8,192 bases of DNA. Origin: CAYVTV01 sp964526475. GTDB lineage: Bacteria > Bacteroidota > Bacteroidia > Bacteroidales > GCA-2748055. Location: the NCBI GenBank assembly GCA_964526475.1, contig CAZGKF010000080.1, positions 1-8,192 on the forward strand, read 5' to 3'. The translations under genes and the position numbers were made by a program. The notes beneath the pieces are model-generated. The model was given only the letters and a program-made list of their open reading frames with translations, had not been told where the DNA came from and did no database searches. Below, piece after piece: positions 5,892 to 8,192 of the stretch (its first letter is position 1; every line of letters starts with the position of its first letter).

Positions 5892-7268
5892 ATGATCACT
5901 TCCGGGAAAAAGCCTTCTTTTATACCATTTCTCGTTTTGTTTTCCTGCCTTTTTGCAATTACAGCATTCACACACAGGTATTTTGGTACTCAGGATGACA
6001 TAAAAGGGAAATATTCCTATAATGAGTTTGAGTCAGCAAAAAAATGCCGTGCCTGTCATCCCGGCATCTATGAACAATGGACACAGTCGATGATGGCTCA
6101 GGCATTTACTCATCACTGGGATGAGATCGAGTATTTTGATCTTGCTGTTGAACATGCCAAAAAAGTGCCTGAGTTTGCCGATGCAGTTGACGGATGCAAC
6201 GGATGCCACAGTCCGCTTGCCTATATGGAAGGAAAATTTCCCCCGCCACGACCAGAAAAAGGAACTATGGCAAATGAATCGGTTTCATGTGAAGTTTGTC
6301 ATCTTATTCAGGGAAGTACCCTGGAAATTCCTTATAATTTTAGCTATATCATAGAACCTGGAAATACCAAACACAGTTCACGCGGCGAGGGTAATGATTC
6401 TCCTGCCCATAAAATTGTAGCCAATGATTTCTTCAAAACTACTGAATTTTGCGGTACGTGTCATAACGAAAAAAGTCCTTTCGGAATATGGGTAAAAAGT
6501 ACCCAGCTTGAATGGAAAGAGGGCCCTTATGCTCAGGAAGGAGTAAGGTGTCAGGACTGTCATATGCCTAAAGCTCCTTATCAGACGGCACTTATGGGAC
6601 AGACATACGATGATGCCCGGCTTCATCTTTTTCATGGAGCACATGATCCAGGTAAGGTAAAGGGAACTATTGAACTGAGAATACAACCCGACATCAGGGA
6701 GGTTGAACCAGGAGAAAAGCTTGTTTTCACGGTGGCTTTGTTTAACCAGAAAACAGGACATAAATTTCCTTCCGGCTCCGTGGAAGACCGCATCGTATGG
6801 CTGCATGTTGAAGCTACTGATGCTAATGGAATTGTATTCCATCTTCCTGTAGACCCGAAAGGTTTTGAAGGGGAGGAATATACCATTGCTGATGATGTCC
6901 TTGCTTACCAGGATATGGGAGTGCCATTGGGTATTGCTGATTTTGAAGGAGTACAGAGAGACGGGATCCCGAAAGGAAACAGGATATTCCGAAAGCCCTA
7001 TTTTGATCCGGAAGGAAGAATGACCATTATGCAATGGAATACGGCATCTCAGGGAGTTGATTACCGCATAGGCCCCAGGGAAACAAAAATAGAAACTTTC
7101 ACCTTCACTGTTCCATGGAACGCAGCACCGGGAAATATGGAAGTAACAGCTGTGCTTAACTATCAGTTGCTTGTTAAACCTGTTGCCGATTTTCTTAAGG
7201 TGCCTGAAGAGGAATCGGAAATATTGGTTGTTAACACACATACTACCCAAATAAAGATATTTGATTGA
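5892..7268 (+). CDS. exported pentaheme c-type cytochrome with C-terminal beta-rich domain
   Basis: A 458-residue protein with an N-terminal hydrophobic segment (about residues 10-26) acting as signal or membrane anchor, with no clear AxA cleavage site. Five CxxCH heme-attachment motifs follow: CRACH (52-56), CNGCH (102-106), CEVCH (133-137), CGTCH (187-191) and CQDCH (220-224, followed by MP). Extra histidines such as H74, H75, H88, H161, H245, H248 and H251 are candidates for second axial ligands. Residues about 255-458 are beta-rich and heme-free, with the stretch TGHKFPSG (H290) seen in related multiheme proteins. The layout resembles the cytochrome c554-like multiheme group, and no catalytic site is identifiable. 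It would be matured in the periplasm by the cytochrome c biogenesis system and carry electrons. It is followed after 23 bp by a heme-bearing porin and forms an operon with it. Confidence 0.88.
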   Translation: MITSGKKPSFIPFLVLFSCLFAITAFTHRYFGTQDDIKGKYSYNEFESAKKCRACHPGIYEQWTQSMMAQAFTHHWDEIEYFDLAVEHAKKVPEFADAVDGCNGCHSPLAYMEGKFPPPRPEKGTMANESVSCEVCHLIQGSTLEIPYNFSYIIEPGNTKHSSRGEGNDSPAHKIVANDFFKTTEFCGTCHNEKSPFGIWVKSTQLEWKEGPYAQEGVRCQDCHMPKAPYQTALMGQTYDDARLHLFHGAHDPGKVKGTIELRIQPDIREVEPGEKLVFTVALFNQKTGHKFPSGSVEDRIVWLHVEATDANGIVFHLPVDPKGFEGEEYTIADDVLAYQDMGVPLGIADFEGVQRDGIPKGNRIFRKPYFDPEGRMTIMQWNTASQGVDYRIGPRETKIETFTFTVPWNAAPGNMEVTAVLNYQLLVKPVADFLKVPEEESEILVVNTHTTQIKIFD

Positions 7269-7291
7269 AATTCAAAACGATATATAAAAAA

Positions 7292-8192
7292 ATGAAAAAG
7301 ATACCATTATTCCTTTCTGTACCATTATTGGTAGTATTTATATTTCTTTTTCCTGCGGAGGAAGGAAAAACCATTCCTGCTTTCGGACGGAAATACCGTA
7401 TAAGTTGCCAGACATGTCATTCACCTGTAATGCCTGCTTTAAAGGACTTTGGTGACGAATTTGCCGGAAATGGGTTCCGGCTTGCAGATTATGAATCGCC
7501 AAGATATTTTGTGGAAACAGGTGACGAAAAGTTGTCACTGTTAAGGGAATTTCCTCTTGCTGTAAGGTTTGACGGACACGTTAGTTATAACAATATAAAT
7601 AGTGGAACTCCCGATTTTGGAACTCCTTTTGGTCTTAAACTGATGTCAGGTGGTGAATTATCGAAGAAGCTGTCATATTATTTCTATTTCTACATGAATG
7701 AAAGAGGTGAGGTTGCAGGTCTGGAAGATGCATTCCTGATGTATCACGATATTTTTGGATCCGGAATTAATATTTATCTTGGACAGTTTCAGGTTTGTGA
7801 TCCGCTTTTTAAGAGAGAATTGCGCCTGACACTGGAAGATTATCATATATATACTGTTGCACCGGGGAATTCAAACATATCATTGAAATATGACAGGGGC
7901 ATATTGCTGGAGTATGGTTTACCAACAGGTACCGACCTGGTGGCAGAGATAGTAAATGGTAATGGGATTAAAAGGGCCGGGGAGGGATATTTATTTGACA
8001 GGGATAAATACAAAAATTATCTGTTCAGAATATCTCAGGCGGTTGGGAACAACATGAGTATAGGCTTTTTCGGATACTTCGGAAAAGAGGAATTACCTCA
8101 AACGGCAGGGCCTGTTGTAAACAGTGCAAGATTATTTGGTCCCGATGTTTCACTTTTTTCTGAGAAAATCATATTTAATATACAATACCTTA
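7292..8192 (+). CDS. outer-membrane porin with N-terminal monoheme cytochrome (Cyc2-like architecture), partial
   Basis: The frame is open from ATG 7292 to the window edge (300 codons, no stop), so the C terminus is missing. A signal peptide (MKKIPLFLSVPLLVVFIFLF) is followed by IPAFGRKYRISCQTCH, with the single heme motif at residues 39-43. Next comes PALKDFGDEFAGNGFRL, a stretch usual after the heme in porin-cytochrome proteins. The rest shows amphipathic beta strands (FPLAVRFDGHVSYNN, LSYYFYFYMNE, INIYLGQFQVCDPLFKRELRLT, ISLKYDRGILLEYGL) of an outer-membrane barrel. Cyc2 iron oxidases have this order and a similar P-x-F-A-R motif before CxxCH; here Ala is Gly. The family also has many uncharacterised members, so iron oxidation is not implied. 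It is the second gene of the cytochrome operon. Confidence 0.82.
   Translation, partial: MKKIPLFLSVPLLVVFIFLFPAEEGKTIPAFGRKYRISCQTCHSPVMPALKDFGDEFAGNGFRLADYESPRYFVETGDEKLSLLREFPLAVRFDGHVSYNNINSGTPDFGTPFGLKLMSGGELSKKLSYYFYFYMNERGEVAGLEDAFLMYHDIFGSGINIYLGQFQVCDPLFKRELRLTLEDYHIYTVAPGNSNISLKYDRGILLEYGLPTGTDLVAEIVNGNGIKRAGEGYLFDRDKYKNYLFRISQAVGNNMSIGFFGYFGKEELPQTAGPVVNSARLFGPDVSLFSEKIIFNIQYL

Noticed and set aside
5756..5971. 71-residue minus-strand ORF across the spacer before the cytochrome gene
   Set aside because: It overlaps the cytochrome start and signal segment, has no recognisable feature, and sits in AT-rich spacer DNA where such frames arise by chance.
6378..7250. 290-residue minus-strand ORF
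   Set aside because: It is antisense to the pentaheme cytochrome, which has five heme motifs and family-like sequence; the antisense translation shows no recognisable domain.

Overview
The window looks like the chromosome of a Bacteroidota bacterium, probably a non-pathogenic, environmental Bacteroidales or Marinilabiliales type. The reasons are a GldB gliding lipoprotein next to a glutamine-dependent NAD synthetase, Bacteroidota-style -7 promoter elements (TAnnTTTG), a low-GC coding style, start sites without clear Shine-Dalgarno sequences, and an intergenic palindrome of the GTCCCGTAGGGAC type. This assignment is by recognition only; no search was run.

Layout. Positions 1-225 hold no gene but carry two small REP-like palindromes and a heptamer minisatellite. 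A complete DEDDy 3'-5' exonuclease follows (226-831, +). Directly behind it lies a decayed, frameshifted fragment of an RHS/YD-repeat protein (about 832-1181, +), squeezed between the exonuclease and a convergent Crp/Fnr-family regulator (1175-1876, -). Further along the minus strand are NAD synthetase (2018-3670) and, 12 bp upstream of it and probably co-transcribed, a small outer-membrane beta-barrel protein (3683-4336). The barrel gene carries a run of nine G on its coding strand. A roughly 200-bp divergent intergenic region separates it from gldB (4537-5538, +), which overlaps by one base a 59-codon ORF of unknown function (5538-5717).

After a 174-bp AT-rich spacer with a perfect 15-bp palindrome comes a two-gene cytochrome operon on the plus strand. 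The first gene encodes an exported five-heme c-type cytochrome with a C-terminal beta-rich domain (5892-7268). The second, 23 bp later, encodes an outer-membrane porin with a single N-terminal CxxCH heme site (7292 to the window edge, truncated). The second protein has the architecture of the Cyc2 iron oxidase and related porin-cytochrome fusions.

How the genes work together. The most interesting unit is the cytochrome pair. A periplasmic-facing pentaheme protein beside a heme-bearing outer-membrane barrel is what one would expect of an electron conduit across the outer membrane, although electron direction and substrate cannot be read from the sequence. The barrel-nadE unit contains a candidate phase-variation tract. 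The Crp/Fnr gene has a palindrome over its predicted transcription start, suggesting autoregulation. The exonuclease, NAD synthetase and GldB are ordinary household or lineage-typical genes.
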